The position numbers were made by a program, and so were the translations under genes. This document shows, piece after piece, positions 17,341-26,546 of a stretch of 64,000 nucleotides of DNA; position 1 is the first letter of the stretch; every line of letters begins with the position of its first letter. Source of the DNA: Flavimaribacter sediminis. Lineage in GTDB: Bacteria; Pseudomonadota; Alphaproteobacteria; Rhizobiales; Rhizobiaceae. The stretch covers positions 744,001-808,000 of the forward strand of contig NZ_JAICBX010000001.1 in NCBI RefSeq assembly GCF_019492055.1, given 5' to 3'. The notes under the pieces are model-generated. The model was not told the DNA's origin, searched no databases, and saw only the letters and a list, made by a program, of their open reading frames with translations.

Positions 17341-19221
17341 GTGACTGTCGGCGAGATCGCAGGCTACGCAGCATCCATTCTGGTGTTTGCGACCTTCTAC
17401 ATGAAGACCATGATGCCGCTTCGCATCGCGGGCATCCTCAGCAATATCGCGTTCATTACCTATGCATCGATAGAAGGTCTTCTGCCGATACTGGTTCTGC
17501 ACAGCGCGCTCCTGCCGCTCAACCTGGTGCGCCTCAATCAGCTGCGAGCGCAATTGCGCGATGTCGGGGCGGCGGCCGTCGGCGACTTTTCCATCAAACC
17601 ACTCCTGCCGCTGATGAAACCGCACAGGATGAAGGCTGGAGACGTGATTTTTCGCGCCGACGATCCGGCCGACAAATTGTACTTTCTGGCGACCGGCGCC
17701 ATCAGTCTGCCGGAGGTTGGCGCAGATCTGGAACCGGGCACGCTGTTCGGGGAGTTCGGACTGTTTTCACCGTCCGGCCGTCGCACGGCGACGGCCATCG
17801 CCAAGACGGACGGGACCATCCTTTCCCTGGATCAAAGCGATATTCTCGGCACGCTCCTTCAGCATCCGAAGCTCGGCATCCTGCTCCTTCGTCTGATCAC
17901 AGCCCGGTTCCTGGAGAATGTCGGCGAGGGCGAACAGCCGGATATCGTCCGGGACGTCGACAAGGTGACCGACCCGGCGACAACTCCTGCGGAGCGCGCC
18001 GCATCCGAGACAAAGTCCAATCTGCGGCTTTGGGCGACCGTCCTTGTCGTCGCTGTGACTGTGACCTCCCTCGGCGTGATCTTCGGACCGTCTTTCTATT
18101 TCTATCTCGAGAGGGAGTCCGCCGTCACGACATGGCTGGACGTGGCTGCGTCGCCTATCCAGGGAACGATTGTCTCTTCTCCGCCGCAAGCCGGCTCGAT
18201 CATCGATGAAACCGGACTGGTCGCGGAGGTCACCAACGTCTACGCCGACACGTCCGACAGGTTGCGGGCACAGGCGATTCTGGAGAACGCCCAGGCGGAG
18301 TTGGCAAGGCTTCAGGCCTATCAGGGCCGAATGCAGTCGCTGGATCAGGAATGGAAGCAGCGCACCGATGACTATGCGGCCGGCTTTCGAGACAATCTGG
18401 ATATCGTCATCAAGGGTCTTGACCGGGAAATCGACCTCTTGCGCCAGCGTGTGGGCCTCGCCCAGGCCGCCATGGACCGCAAGGTCGCCCTGACGACCTC
18501 CGGCGCCGTCTCGGAATCAACCCGGGAAGTCGCCCTGCGCGACTTGCTGGACCTGCAGGAACTGCTTGTGGCGCGGGAAAAACAGCTTGCCGGCGCGCAA
18601 TTGCGACGACGGCTGGCGGACGAGGGCGTCTTCATCGAGAGCGACGGCCGCAGTCCTGACTGGGCCTACAGCAGCAGAGACAGCATCCGTCTTCAGATCG
18701 AGAAGGTGTCCGCCGATATCATCGACGCGCAAGCCGATATCGAAAAGGCCAGCAAGGACCTGGAGGCGGAGGAGACTGGCCTTAGCGCCACAACCACCGC
18801 CCTCGTGAAGGCGCCGCCCGGTTCGACCGTATGGGTCAGGATCGCCAATCAGGGCGAGGTGGTCAATGTCGGTTCGCCCATTGTCGAATGGGTTGATTGT
18901 GGATCGTTGCTGGTCGACGTGCCGGCTTCCAACGTTTTGGCCGGCCTGCTCGGCGAGGGCATGTCGGCGCAAATTCTCATCGAGGGGGAAAGCAACGTCC
19001 ACGAAGGCGCTGTCCTGTTCACACGTGGGCCGGGCGCTAAACTGACGGACCGGGAGCTGGCCGCATCGGCGTCAGGGCATGACGCGAATACGGCCCAAGT
19101 CATCGTCAAGTTTCTGCATGAAGCGAAACGGAAGGCCTGTCCGGTCGGTCGCGCGGCGTCGGTGACGTTTCCGCAGGTGAGTGTGTTTACGCTCGTGAAG
19201 GCTCTGTTTCGAATGAACTGA
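17341..19221 (+). CDS. Membrane protein fusing a cyclic-nucleotide-binding domain to a HlyD-like adaptor
   Basis: A protein of 626 residues with an unusual order. First comes a membrane part of two or three helices (about 1-70: VGEIAGYAASILVFATFY, then IAFITYASIEGLLPILVLHSALL). A cNMP-binding beta-roll follows (about 90-195: GDVIFRADDPADKLYFLATG, FGEFGLFSPSGRRTATAIA), where FGE and an Arg stand in the phosphate-binding cassette. A TM helix at about 232-255 leads to a periplasmic adaptor with a long coiled coil (about 310-480) and flanking beta regions (APPGSTVWVRIANQGEVVNVG). GTG 17341 is chosen because GGGAGAGG lies 5 bases upstream; TTG 17305 is in frame. It resembles Alg44-type regulator/adaptor proteins in logic but with a different sensor. 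No polymer synthase is adjacent. Confidence 0.78.
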   Translation: MTVGEIAGYAASILVFATFYMKTMMPLRIAGILSNIAFITYASIEGLLPILVLHSALLPLNLVRLNQLRAQLRDVGAAAVGDFSIKPLLPLMKPHRMKAGDVIFRADDPADKLYFLATGAISLPEVGADLEPGTLFGEFGLFSPSGRRTATAIAKTDGTILSLDQSDILGTLLQHPKLGILLLRLITARFLENVGEGEQPDIVRDVDKVTDPATTPAERAASETKSNLRLWATVLVVAVTVTSLGVIFGPSFYFYLERESAVTTWLDVAASPIQGTIVSSPPQAGSIIDETGLVAEVTNVYADTSDRLRAQAILENAQAELARLQAYQGRMQSLDQEWKQRTDDYAAGFRDNLDIVIKGLDREIDLLRQRVGLAQAAMDRKVALTTSGAVSESTREVALRDLLDLQELLVAREKQLAGAQLRRRLADEGVFIESDGRSPDWAYSSRDSIRLQIEKVSADIIDAQADIEKASKDLEAEETGLSATTTALVKAPPGSTVWVRIANQGEVVNVGSPIVEWVDCGSLLVDVPASNVLAGLLGEGMSAQILIEGESNVHEGAVLFTRGPGAKLTDRELAASASGHDANTAQVIVKFLHEAKRKACPVGRAASVTFPQVSVFTLVKALFRMN

Positions 19222-19251
19222 GCAGAGCCTTCACTTGTTGCGCTGCAGATA

Positions 19252-19551
19252 TCAGCAGAGCTCGGCGCCGCAGGCCGTGATGGTAAACGTCTTTTCAGGC
19301 TCCGTCTTGGCCGCGTCGAACATTCTTCCGTCGACGCACTGAACGCGCGCTTCGAACGTCGCGTGGGCGCCCAACTGTCCTTCGCGCATATTGATGAAGT
19401 AGTTGACCTCACACTGTTTCTCGACCTGCAACTGCATGCGCAAATCATCGACCCAGGCCGGGTCGGACGACTGCGACCATGCCGGCAATACGACCAGAAC
19501 GCAGGCGAGCAGCGCCGCAGACGGAAAAACCAGCTTGGCGGGTACTTTCAT
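19252..19551 (-). CDS. Small exported protein with four or more cysteines, unknown function
   Basis: A 99-residue protein with a signal peptide (about 1-27: MKVPAKLVFPSAALLACVLVVLPAWSQ by blocks). The mature part has Cys in EKQCEVNY, RVQCVDGR and TACGAELC, suggesting two disulfides. GAGG lies 5 bases before ATG 19551; an in-frame ATG at 19563 is less likely. I do not recognise the family. It is convergent with the adaptor fusion gene and divergent from the formate/nitrite-type channel gene. Confidence 0.68.
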   Translation of the reverse strand: MKVPAKLVFPSAALLACVLVVLPAWSQSSDPAWVDDLRMQLQVEKQCEVNYFINMREGQLGAHATFEARVQCVDGRMFDAAKTEPEKTFTITACGAELC

Positions 19552-19606
19552 GAATGCCTCCATTTATAGGTTTATTCGATTCTACGTCGATGCTATCGAA
19601 TTTGCA

Positions 19607-19620
19607 TTGCGGCAGATCAA
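19607..19620. promoter_or_regulatory. Possible FixK-like half-conserved box upstream of the FNT gene
   Basis: TTGCG-GCAG-ATCAA matches the looser TTG(A/C)-N6-TCAA pattern used for FixK-type regulators but differs from the strict FNR consensus at two positions. It ends 29 bases before the preferred FNT start, close for an activator site. This is suggestive only. Confidence 0.35.
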
Positions 19621-19649
19621 TTCGGCAATTCCATATGGGAGACAGAAAG

Positions 19650-20432
19650 GTGTCCGAAACAAAAGTCGCCGCGCAAAACACCCTGAAACCCAGGGAGATT
19701 GCAGATTTCATACGCCGGGTGGGGGCTTCGCGCGTTCGGCAACCGGCGCTCTCCATCGTCATGCTGTCGATCCTCGCCGGCGTGTTTATTGGCCTCGGCG
19801 GGCTTGCTTTCACCCAGGTTACGGTCGGAACGGATCCGGCGTTTGGTCCGACGCGGTTTCTGGGAGGCGTCGTCTTTTCCCTCGGACTGATCCTTGTCGT
19901 CGTTGGAGGGGCTGAACTTTTTACCGGCAACGCGCTGTTGATCATGCCGATGACCAGCCGGCTGATATCGCCGATGGCAATGACGGGCAACTGGGCTCTC
20001 GTTTATGTCGGGAATTTCGCGGGATCCGTTTTGTTGGCGATTGTGGTGGCGGCAAGCGGCGTTCTTGAAGGCGGCATGGCCGAGCGGGCGGCCGCAATCG
20101 TCGAGGCGAAGGCGGCGCTGGAATGGCAGGAGGCGCTGTTTCGCGGAATCCTGTGCAACATGCTGGTCTGCCTTGCCGTGTGGCTTTCCGTGGCGGCGAA
20201 AACCGTCATTGGCAAGGTCGCTGCGGTGATCTGGCCAATTGCGACCTTTGTCCTGCTCGGCCTCGAACATTCGGTCGCCAACATGTATCTGTTCCCGCAA
20301 GGCATGGCGGCGGGCGCCGATGTCGGCGTCTCAGCCTTCGCGCAGAACTTGTTCATTGTCACGATCGGCAACATAATTGGCGGCGCGCTGGTGGGCGTCG
20401 CCTACGGGCTGGCTTACCCCGCCGACCGTTGA
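19650..20432 (+). CDS. Formate/nitrite transporter (FocA/NirC) family channel
   Basis: A protein of 260 residues with six membrane helices. Family signatures are visible: GGAELFTGNALLIMP after helix 2, GNWALVYVGNFAGS, FRGILCNMLVCLAVWL and FVLLGLEHSVANMYLFP, the last containing the conserved EHSVANM with the pore-gating region. It would form a pentameric channel for formate, nitrite or hydrosulfide; the substrate cannot be fixed from sequence. GTG 19650 is preferred, with GGGAGA 7 bases before it; ATG 19635 is in frame but has no Shine-Dalgarno. Its position in a low-oxygen gene group fits formate or nitrite handling. Confidence 0.87.
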   Translation: MSETKVAAQNTLKPREIADFIRRVGASRVRQPALSIVMLSILAGVFIGLGGLAFTQVTVGTDPAFGPTRFLGGVVFSLGLILVVVGGAELFTGNALLIMPMTSRLISPMAMTGNWALVYVGNFAGSVLLAIVVAASGVLEGGMAERAAAIVEAKAALEWQEALFRGILCNMLVCLAVWLSVAAKTVIGKVAAVIWPIATFVLLGLEHSVANMYLFPQGMAAGADVGVSAFAQNLFIVTIGNIIGGALVGVAYGLAYPADR

Positions 20433-20535
20433 CGCGAGGCGCCGTTGATGCGCTGAATATAGATCAGTCGAACGGCGTCGATCGCCGTCCAGCGCATCGA
20501 CGAAGGCCCATTGGCGGTGATCGGGGGAGGCAAAA

Positions 20536-21465
20536 GTGTTTGTGTATCGAATTGGCGCAATTTTGATCGGACTGGCTTTTTCACCGGGCCATGCAAACGC
20601 CGCAGAGTTGACTGGCACATCCTGGAGGCTGGTCGAGATCCAGTCAATGAACGATACGGTCGCCCGACCCGAGAACCCGTCGCGTTATACGCTGGAGTTT
20701 CTGCCGGATGGCCGCGTTGCGATCCAGGCCGATTGCAACCGCGGCGCCGGCGCATGGACGAACGATGGCGGCCAATTGCAATTCGGTCCAATCGCGTCGA
20801 CGAAAGCCATGTGCCCGCCCAGCTCAATCTCGGAAATTTATCTGTCGCAGTTTGAATGGGTGCGCAGCTACGTCATGGAAGACGGTCATCTGTTTCTGGC
20901 GACCATGGCTGACGGCTCGATTATCGAGTTCGAACCGATGGAAGACCCAACGGCAAGGGTGCTTGGTGAAGACATCCGCATAAGCGATCCGAGGGAATTG
21001 CAGTCAGCGATACTCACGCAGCTTTTCGATGACTATGCTATCGAAAATGCAATAGAGACCACTCCGGACGAGGTCGACGCCTTCGTTGAACGAATGCGTC
21101 AGGGCATGGCGGAAAAAGGTCTGGCGGCTGAAAAGGATCTCTCTGCGGAGGAAGCCGAACAGGTTGCCGTAATGCGCGAACAGATGGCGCGTTCGATGAT
21201 CCGCCAGTGGAAGATCAACAGGGCGCTGTATGAAGAATTTGGCGGCCGCGTCATCTATCAGCAACTGGGCCCCGAACCGCTGGACGCATACCGGCGGTAT
21301 CTGGAAGCGCGCCAGAGCGCCGGCGATTTCTCCTTTTTCGGTGATACGCTCGAAGCAGAGTTCTGGCGCTATTTCACAGACGACGCCATGCACGACTTCA
21401 TGGAGCCGGGCAGCCAGGATGAAAAGGATGCATTTGCGATCCCGCCGTGGGAACGCAAAAGCTGA
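20536..21465 (+). CDS. Exported META (HslJ-like) domain protein
   Basis: A 309-residue protein with a signal peptide (about 1-23, ending HANA-AE). Residues 25-135 form a META/HslJ-type domain: LTGTSWRLVEI, VAIQADCNRGAGAW and STKAMCPP are its typical blocks, with two Cys. The C-terminal 170 residues are helical and acidic and not recognised. GGGGGAGG precedes the GTG start. HslJ-type proteins are linked to outer-membrane or stress responses such as novobiocin resistance, but the activity is unknown. Confidence 0.8.
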   Translation: MFVYRIGAILIGLAFSPGHANAAELTGTSWRLVEIQSMNDTVARPENPSRYTLEFLPDGRVAIQADCNRGAGAWTNDGGQLQFGPIASTKAMCPPSSISEIYLSQFEWVRSYVMEDGHLFLATMADGSIIEFEPMEDPTARVLGEDIRISDPRELQSAILTQLFDDYAIENAIETTPDEVDAFVERMRQGMAEKGLAAEKDLSAEEAEQVAVMREQMARSMIRQWKINRALYEEFGGRVIYQQLGPEPLDAYRRYLEARQSAGDFSFFGDTLEAEFWRYFTDDAMHDFMEPGSQDEKDAFAIPPWERKS

Positions 21466-21540
21466 TCGAAAACGCTGTTAAGCGCCCGATCCGTAAGGCC
21501 AAACGATATTCAGGATCATGAGCGCCACGATGGCGCCCAC

Positions 21541-22749
21541 CTAACGGCCATCCGGTCTGATTTCGACAAGCTTCCCGTCTTCCAGGACATCGCTCGGGTA
21601 GAGCACGACCATTTCGCCCGCCTCAAGGCCGCCGAGCACCTGAGCCACGGTATCGTTCATGCGCCCGAGTTCGACCTTTTCGAGCTTCGCCTTTTCGTCG
21701 TCAATCACGAAGACCGACCACGATCCTCCCGAACGGAATATCGCGGCGATCGGCACTGTGAGGACGTCGTCTTTTTCCCAGACGCGCAAATGGGCGAGAA
21801 TCCGGAAGCCGTGGCCGAGGCTCGCCGGCACTTCGTCTATGTCGATGATGATATTGACGCGTTGCTCCTCGATTCCCAGGGAAGAAATCTTGGTGAAGGC
21901 GGCCGGCTCCACGGTCCTGACCGTTCCCTCGATCGCGTCCTCGCCGCCCCAGTCGGTGATGCGGACGCTGGCTCCCGGCCGGATGCGCGCGGCGTCGCTT
22001 GACAGCAGATCGACAACGATTTCGAGGTTTGCGGGGTCGCCGATCTCGGCGATCCGGGTTCCGGGGGTCACCGCCTGCTCGCTCCGGGTGAGGATCTGCA
22101 GCACGACGCCGTCGATCGGCGCGGTCATGTGGACGCAGCAACTTTCAGTATCCTCCACTTGCTGGATGTTCGTCGGCTGCTTCAGCCTCGCCAGCGCCGA
22201 ATCCAGTTCCGCCTTGCGCAGGCGGATCGTCGCGTCGGAGCTTTCAACCTGCGCTCTCTGAAGCTCCATTTCGCTGAAGGAATGCTCCAGCTGGCTTGTG
22301 GAAATGGTCTTGCTCCTTGCCAGTTGCTCGGCCCGGCGATAGTTGGATTGCGCGAGGTTGTAAGCTGTTTCTGCTCTTTTCTTTTCGACTTCCGCAAGCG
22401 CAATGGCCGTTCTGGCGGCTTCGGCGGCCGCCCGCAATTCGGCGCGCGTCCGCTCGTCCAGAAAAGGCGGTTCCAGGGGGTGGATCGACGCGATGACGGT
22501 GGAATGCGCCGCGACGGGTTCGCCTTCGTCCAGCGTGGTGCGATCGAGATGGCCGGCGATCGGCGAGGACACTGCATAGACGTCCTTGACGCGGGTCACG
22601 CCCTCTTCGACGATCGTGACTTCCATATAGCCGCGCTCGACCATGGCGGCGTCCACGGGAACCGGACGTTCGCGGAAGGCCAAGTATATGCCTGCCATGA
22701 CGGCAATTGCGATCAGTAATATTCCAAGCCGTTTCAACCAAACACGCAT
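21541..22749 (-). CDS. HlyD/MacA-type periplasmic adaptor protein
   Basis: A 402-residue protein: N-terminal membrane anchor (about 9-26), lipoyl-like half PIAGHLDRTTLDEGEPVAAHS, a long alpha-hairpin (about 95-180, AAEAARTAIALAEVEKKRAE...), second lipoyl half MTAPIDGVVLQIL and C-terminal beta domains. This is the adaptor of a tripartite or MacAB-like export machine. It starts 4 bases after the permease stop, so the ATPase, permease and adaptor genes form one leftward operon. No outer-membrane TolC-like gene is in the operon. Confidence 0.88.
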   Translation of the reverse strand: MRVWLKRLGILLIAIAVMAGIYLAFRERPVPVDAAMVERGYMEVTIVEEGVTRVKDVYAVSSPIAGHLDRTTLDEGEPVAAHSTVIASIHPLEPPFLDERTRAELRAAAEAARTAIALAEVEKKRAETAYNLAQSNYRRAEQLARSKTISTSQLEHSFSEMELQRAQVESSDATIRLRKAELDSALARLKQPTNIQQVEDTESCCVHMTAPIDGVVLQILTRSEQAVTPGTRIAEIGDPANLEIVVDLLSSDAARIRPGASVRITDWGGEDAIEGTVRTVEPAAFTKISSLGIEEQRVNIIIDIDEVPASLGHGFRILAHLRVWEKDDVLTVPIAAIFRSGGSWSVFVIDDEKAKLEKVELGRMNDTVAQVLGGLEAGEMVVLYPSDVLEDGKLVEIRPDGR

Positions 22750-22753
22750 GGCG

Positions 22754-25117
22754 TCACTCTCTGGTTTTCAATACGCGGATGAGGTCGAGATGATCTACCC
22801 TCCGCCGGACAATAAGGACCGAGGCCACAGCCGCCGCGATGACGACCAGGCTGGCGGTTGCATAGGTCGACGTATAGATAATCAGCGGCACGCGAAACAG
22901 GTCGCTCTGAAGCCCCTGCATCACGGACCACGACAGCCCATAGCCTACCAGCCAGCCGACCGGCTGGGCTGCGAGGACGATCAGCGCGAGCTCGATGATC
23001 AGGACGCTGGAGACTTCGGCTTTCGTAAAGCCGAAGACCCTGAGACTGGCCAGTTCGCGCGCGCGCTCGGAAAGCTGGATACGCGCCGAATTGTAAATCA
23101 CGCCGAAGGTGATGATCACCGCCAGCGTCACATAGATGGTGGACATGGTGGTGATGTTTTCCTCGATGGTCGCGCGAAAACGGTCCCGCGAGACGCCTTG
23201 CAGCGCAATCGAAGAAATGACAGGCGTGGACTTGATGACGTCGTAGAGCTCGTCAAGCATCGCTTCGTCAACCGATATGCGCGCGCCGGAGATCTGTCGC
23301 CCGTCCCGCAAAAGACGGTCCAGCGCATCGAGATGCATATAGGCGTTGAGGCCGATATAGCTTTGCGCCACCCCGACGACGGTGACGTCCTCAAGCCGCT
23401 TGTCGCGCTCAAGCAATTCGACCTCTACCGTCATGCCCGGCTCGAGCTTCAGTTTGGAGGCCACCCGTTCTGACAGAATGACGCCGTTTTCCGGCGCGGC
23501 GACCGGAAACAGATCAAGATCCAGAACTCTCGACAGATCACTGTCCGGCGTAACTCCGGTCAACGACATGCGTAATTCGCGATGACCATGCCTGAGATTG
23601 ACCGGCGTCATGCGGTAGGGTTCGGCGCGCATGACGCCCGGCATCGCCGCTGCGGCGATCAGAGCCTGCGGGCCGCGGTCCACCGAAAACGTGATCGTCG
23701 CGTCCTGCCTGTCGGCGCGAAAGAAAATCGCGTCGATCATGTAGTCGATCGAATCGTAGGAGAAGAGTGACGTGATCAGCAACGCGACAGACATCGACGT
23801 GCCGAGCATGGTCAGGAACGACCGCACGGGCCAGCGCAGCAGGTGCCTGAACGCCATGATCGACAGTTGGGAAAAAACGCCGATCCGCTGCAAGGCGCCG
23901 ACAAATGTGTTGCGATAGGTGGTTGGCGCGGGCGGACGCATGGCCACCGCCGGCGGAAGGGTGACGCTGCTCCAGATGGATTTCGCCGCTCCGGCGACGG
24001 CCGCGGCGATCGATACGCCGCCGGCGAGAAAGTAGAGATCCACGCTCTGGCGGAAAATCAGGAACGGGAACGAATAGAACTGGGCGTAGATCCGGGTGAG
24101 CCCGCGGCCGAGCCACCAGCCGGATACCGAGCCGATGAGGATTCCCGCCAGGGAAATCAGGATCACCAGCTTGGCGTAGTGCATTCCGACCGTCAGATTG
24201 CGGTAGCCGAGGGCCTTCAAAAGGCCGATCTGCTCGCGGTCGAGCGCGATCAGACGGGACAGGATCATGTTGACGAGAAACGCCGCGACCGCGAGGAAAA
24301 TCGGCGGAATGACGGTCGCCATGGCGTTGAGCTGGTCCAGTTCCGCGTCGAGGAAGGCGTGCGAAATCTGGTCTTCGCGGTCATAGGCGCCGCCGCCGCC
24401 ATAGGGTTTGAGGATCTCGTCGAGACGGTCGATGATCACGCGCGTATCGGCGTCGCGCGCCGCGGTGAGCACGACGTCGTTGAAGGCCCCTTCCATGTCG
24501 AACAGGCCGGACATCACCTTTTCCGGCATGAAGAAAATGCCGAAGCGTCGCGGGTCCGGCACCATATCGCCCGGACCGATCGCATAGATGTATTCGGGCG
24601 ACAGGACGACGCCGACGATATTCAGCCGCTGCTTTCGTCCGTTGAAGATGGCTTCGAAACTGTCGCCGGGCTCGAAGCCGTGCGCATCCGCGAAGGTCTC
24701 CACCACGGCGACCTCGCTGCTGCGTTCGGGCTCCGGCAGCCGGCCGCGGCGCAGATAGAGCCGGTTGACCGCCGGATCCCTGAACTCGGGCAGGGAAATC
24801 GCCATGCCCGAGGCAGGCTCGCGCATGCCCTCGACGTCGATGAGAACCGGTTCGGCGATCCGCAACTCGCTCGACAGGACATCGGGTATGTCGGCGATGC
24901 GCGACTTGAGGTGACGCGGCGCCCGCACGGCCGAGGCAAAGACGGTGGCGAAGCGGTACCGGTCATAGAAGGTGGCGCGCGTTTCTTCGAGCGAGCGATA
25001 GGCGCCGACAGACAGGATGAGCGTGGCGACGCCGCAGGCAAGCACCATGGCGATGGCCAGCGACTGGGCCCACAGTCGCACGAAATCTCTCACGAGTTTG
25101 CGGTCGAGCATGTTCAT
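22754..25117 (-). CDS. ABC transporter permease, FtsX/MacB-like, duplicated (8-10 helices)
   Basis: A protein of 787 residues with two FtsX-type halves. Helix 1 (about 14-38) precedes a large periplasmic domain of about 230 residues; three helices follow near 260-380, then a further helix near 425-450, a second periplasmic domain, and three final helices (about 660-780). Segments such as VNMILSRLIALDREQIGLLKALGYRN and LSERARELASLRVFGFTKAEV are the conserved cytoplasmic coupling loops. It overlaps or abuts the ATPase stop, so the exact ATG is open; 25117 and 25111 are the candidates. It probably moves lipids, peptides or other envelope substrates rather than soluble nutrients. Confidence 0.87.
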   Translation of the reverse strand: MNMLDRKLVRDFVRLWAQSLAIAMVLACGVATLILSVGAYRSLEETRATFYDRYRFATVFASAVRAPRHLKSRIADIPDVLSSELRIAEPVLIDVEGMREPASGMAISLPEFRDPAVNRLYLRRGRLPEPERSSEVAVVETFADAHGFEPGDSFEAIFNGRKQRLNIVGVVLSPEYIYAIGPGDMVPDPRRFGIFFMPEKVMSGLFDMEGAFNDVVLTAARDADTRVIIDRLDEILKPYGGGGAYDREDQISHAFLDAELDQLNAMATVIPPIFLAVAAFLVNMILSRLIALDREQIGLLKALGYRNLTVGMHYAKLVILISLAGILIGSVSGWWLGRGLTRIYAQFYSFPFLIFRQSVDLYFLAGGVSIAAAVAGAAKSIWSSVTLPPAVAMRPPAPTTYRNTFVGALQRIGVFSQLSIMAFRHLLRWPVRSFLTMLGTSMSVALLITSLFSYDSIDYMIDAIFFRADRQDATITFSVDRGPQALIAAAAMPGVMRAEPYRMTPVNLRHGHRELRMSLTGVTPDSDLSRVLDLDLFPVAAPENGVILSERVASKLKLEPGMTVEVELLERDKRLEDVTVVGVAQSYIGLNAYMHLDALDRLLRDGRQISGARISVDEAMLDELYDVIKSTPVISSIALQGVSRDRFRATIEENITTMSTIYVTLAVIITFGVIYNSARIQLSERARELASLRVFGFTKAEVSSVLIIELALIVLAAQPVGWLVGYGLSWSVMQGLQSDLFRVPLIIYTSTYATASLVVIAAAVASVLIVRRRVDHLDLIRVLKTRE

Positions 25118-25119
25118 GA

Positions 25120-25827
25120 TCACCACACGACCTCTGAGGGTTCGATGCGCTGGTCATTGACCTGAACCTCGGCGATCTTGCCGTCGATGAAGGAGATGAC
25201 GCGGTGCGCGATGTTCCGGATCGCCGCATTGTGGGTGATGATCGCCGTGGTGGTTCCGAGCTCCCTGTTGATGCGGGTCAACGCCTCCAGAACGATGACG
25301 CCGGTCTTGGAATCCAGCGCGCCGGTCGGCTCGTCGCACAGAAGCACTTCCGGGCGCTTGGCGATGGCGCGCGCAATCGCCACGCGCTGCTGTTCGCCGC
25401 CCGAAAGCTGGGCGGGAAAATGGGTCATGCGCTTTTCCATGTCGACCATGGCGAGCGCTTCTTCCGGTGGCATGGGATTGTCGGCGACTTCCGTGACCAG
25501 AGCGACGTTCTCCCAGGCGGTCAGGCTCGGAATGAGATTGTAGAACTGGAAAACGAATCCGACATGGTTGCGGCGGTAAAGAGTCAGTTTTCCATCGGAG
25601 AGTGTCGCCAGGTCCTGATCCCGGAACGTCACCTGGCCGGATGTCGGCCGGTCAAGACCGCCGACGATGTTGAGGAAGGTCGATTTTCCGCTCCCGGACG
25701 GTCCAAGCAGGACTGCGAGTTCCCCGCCGTAGAGCTCGGAATCGACGCCGTTCAGCGCGCGGACCTCGACATCTCCGGTGAGATATATCTTGGTGAGGTT
25801 TCGGGTTGTGAATACGGCTTCGTTCAT
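25120..25827 (-). CDS. ABC transporter ATP-binding protein, MacB/LolD-like
   Basis: A 235-residue ATPase with Walker [11 protein letters not shown]-loop [18 protein letters not shown], signature [16 protein letters not shown], Walker [13 protein letters not shown] and the H-switch in AIITHNAAI. The YNLIPSLTA block is typical for the MacB/LolD/FtsE group that drives FtsX-type permeases. Start 25827 is chosen because an in-frame ATG at 25881 would lie inside the FNR-type box. It is the first gene of the leftward three-gene operon. Confidence 0.92.
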   Translation of the reverse strand: MNEAVFTTRNLTKIYLTGDVEVRALNGVDSELYGGELAVLLGPSGSGKSTFLNIVGGLDRPTSGQVTFRDQDLATLSDGKLTLYRRNHVGFVFQFYNLIPSLTAWENVALVTEVADNPMPPEEALAMVDMEKRMTHFPAQLSGGEQQRVAIARAIAKRPEVLLCDEPTGALDSKTGVIVLEALTRINRELGTTTAIITHNAAIRNIAHRVISFIDGKIAEVQVNDQRIEPSEVVW

Positions 25828-25880
25828 AGGTGAGGGCCCTGATCTCGCCATACGGTTAAAGCGACTTTCGGTAGCGCGCA

Positions 25881-25894
25881 TTGATGCCGATCAA
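25881..25894. promoter_or_regulatory. FNR/FixK-type box upstream of the ABC export operon
   Basis: TTGAT-GCCG-ATCAA is a perfect match to the consensus. The centre is 60 bases upstream of the ATPase start on the reverse strand, a spacing that fits activation of a class II promoter with a short leader. Confidence 0.72.
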
Positions 25895-26211
25895 TCGGCG
25901 GTTATGCTGTCCTGCACCATAGAATTCAGTGACTTAAATCGGCGCTCGATTGACAGCGAATTGCGTTAGCCAGTAACTTTGGTCATTATTCGAGCTCGTT
26001 TTACACCTTAGTATTGTTCGATTGAAATTACACTGTCACCTGAAAGGGGCAGTCTGCACTATTCCGGAACAGGCTCCGGAAAGCCTTGTGCGGCGCATCT
26101 GAAGTTTTGTCGACAATGTCGTCCAGCCAGCAGGCGTCGTTTGTAGCCGAGTACGCGTTGAAGCGTTGGATTTCCGCATGAAAACATGCACTTGGGAAAA
26201 AGGGTTTAACC

Positions 26212-26496
26212 ATGGAATCTGAAGTTGGCGCCGGAATGGGCGTGTTGATGGCTCTGATCATATGGATCATCATTGGCGGTATCGCAGGCTGGCTCGCCGG
26301 TCTGATCGTCAAGGGATCCGGGTTCGGGCTTGTCGGCGATGTGATCATCGGAATTGTCGGGGCCGTGATCGCCGGTTGGCTTTTCCCCGCACTCGGACTG
26401 TCGCTTGGCGGCGGGATCATCGGCGCGATTATCGCCGCGGTCATCGGGGCGGTCATACTGCTCCTGATCATCAGGCTTATTCGAAGCGTCACCTGA
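26212..26496 (+). CDS. GlsB/YeaQ/YmgE-family small membrane protein
   Basis: A 94-residue, highly hydrophobic protein with three membrane helices and Gly-rich packing: WIIIGGIAGWLAGLIVKGSGFG, then GDVIIGIVGAVIAGWLF, then the final IIRLIRS tail. This matches the transglycosylase-associated (YeaQ/YmgE) family, often induced by stress. The Shine-Dalgarno is weak (AAAGGG, 10 bases upstream); ATG 26236 (MGVLMAL) is an alternative start. A strong terminator follows 17 bases later, so it is a single-gene unit. Confidence 0.88.
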   Translation: MESEVGAGMGVLMALIIWIIIGGIAGWLAGLIVKGSGFGLVGDVIIGIVGAVIAGWLFPALGLSLGGGIIGAIIAAVIGAVILLLIIRLIRSVT

Positions 26497-26513
26497 TCGC
26501 ATGCATACATTCA

Positions 26514-26546
26514 AGGGGGAGATTGTCGTCTCCCCCTAATTGTTTT
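26514..26546 (+). terminator. Rho-independent terminator after the GlsB-like gene
   Basis: AGGGGGAGA and TCTCCCCCT form a perfect 9-bp stem with a 6-base loop, followed by AATTGTTTT. Confidence 0.85.

Noticed and set aside
23843-25165. 440-codon forward open frame opposite the FtsX-type permease
   Set aside because: Shadow of the permease and ATPase; no ribosome binding site or domain.
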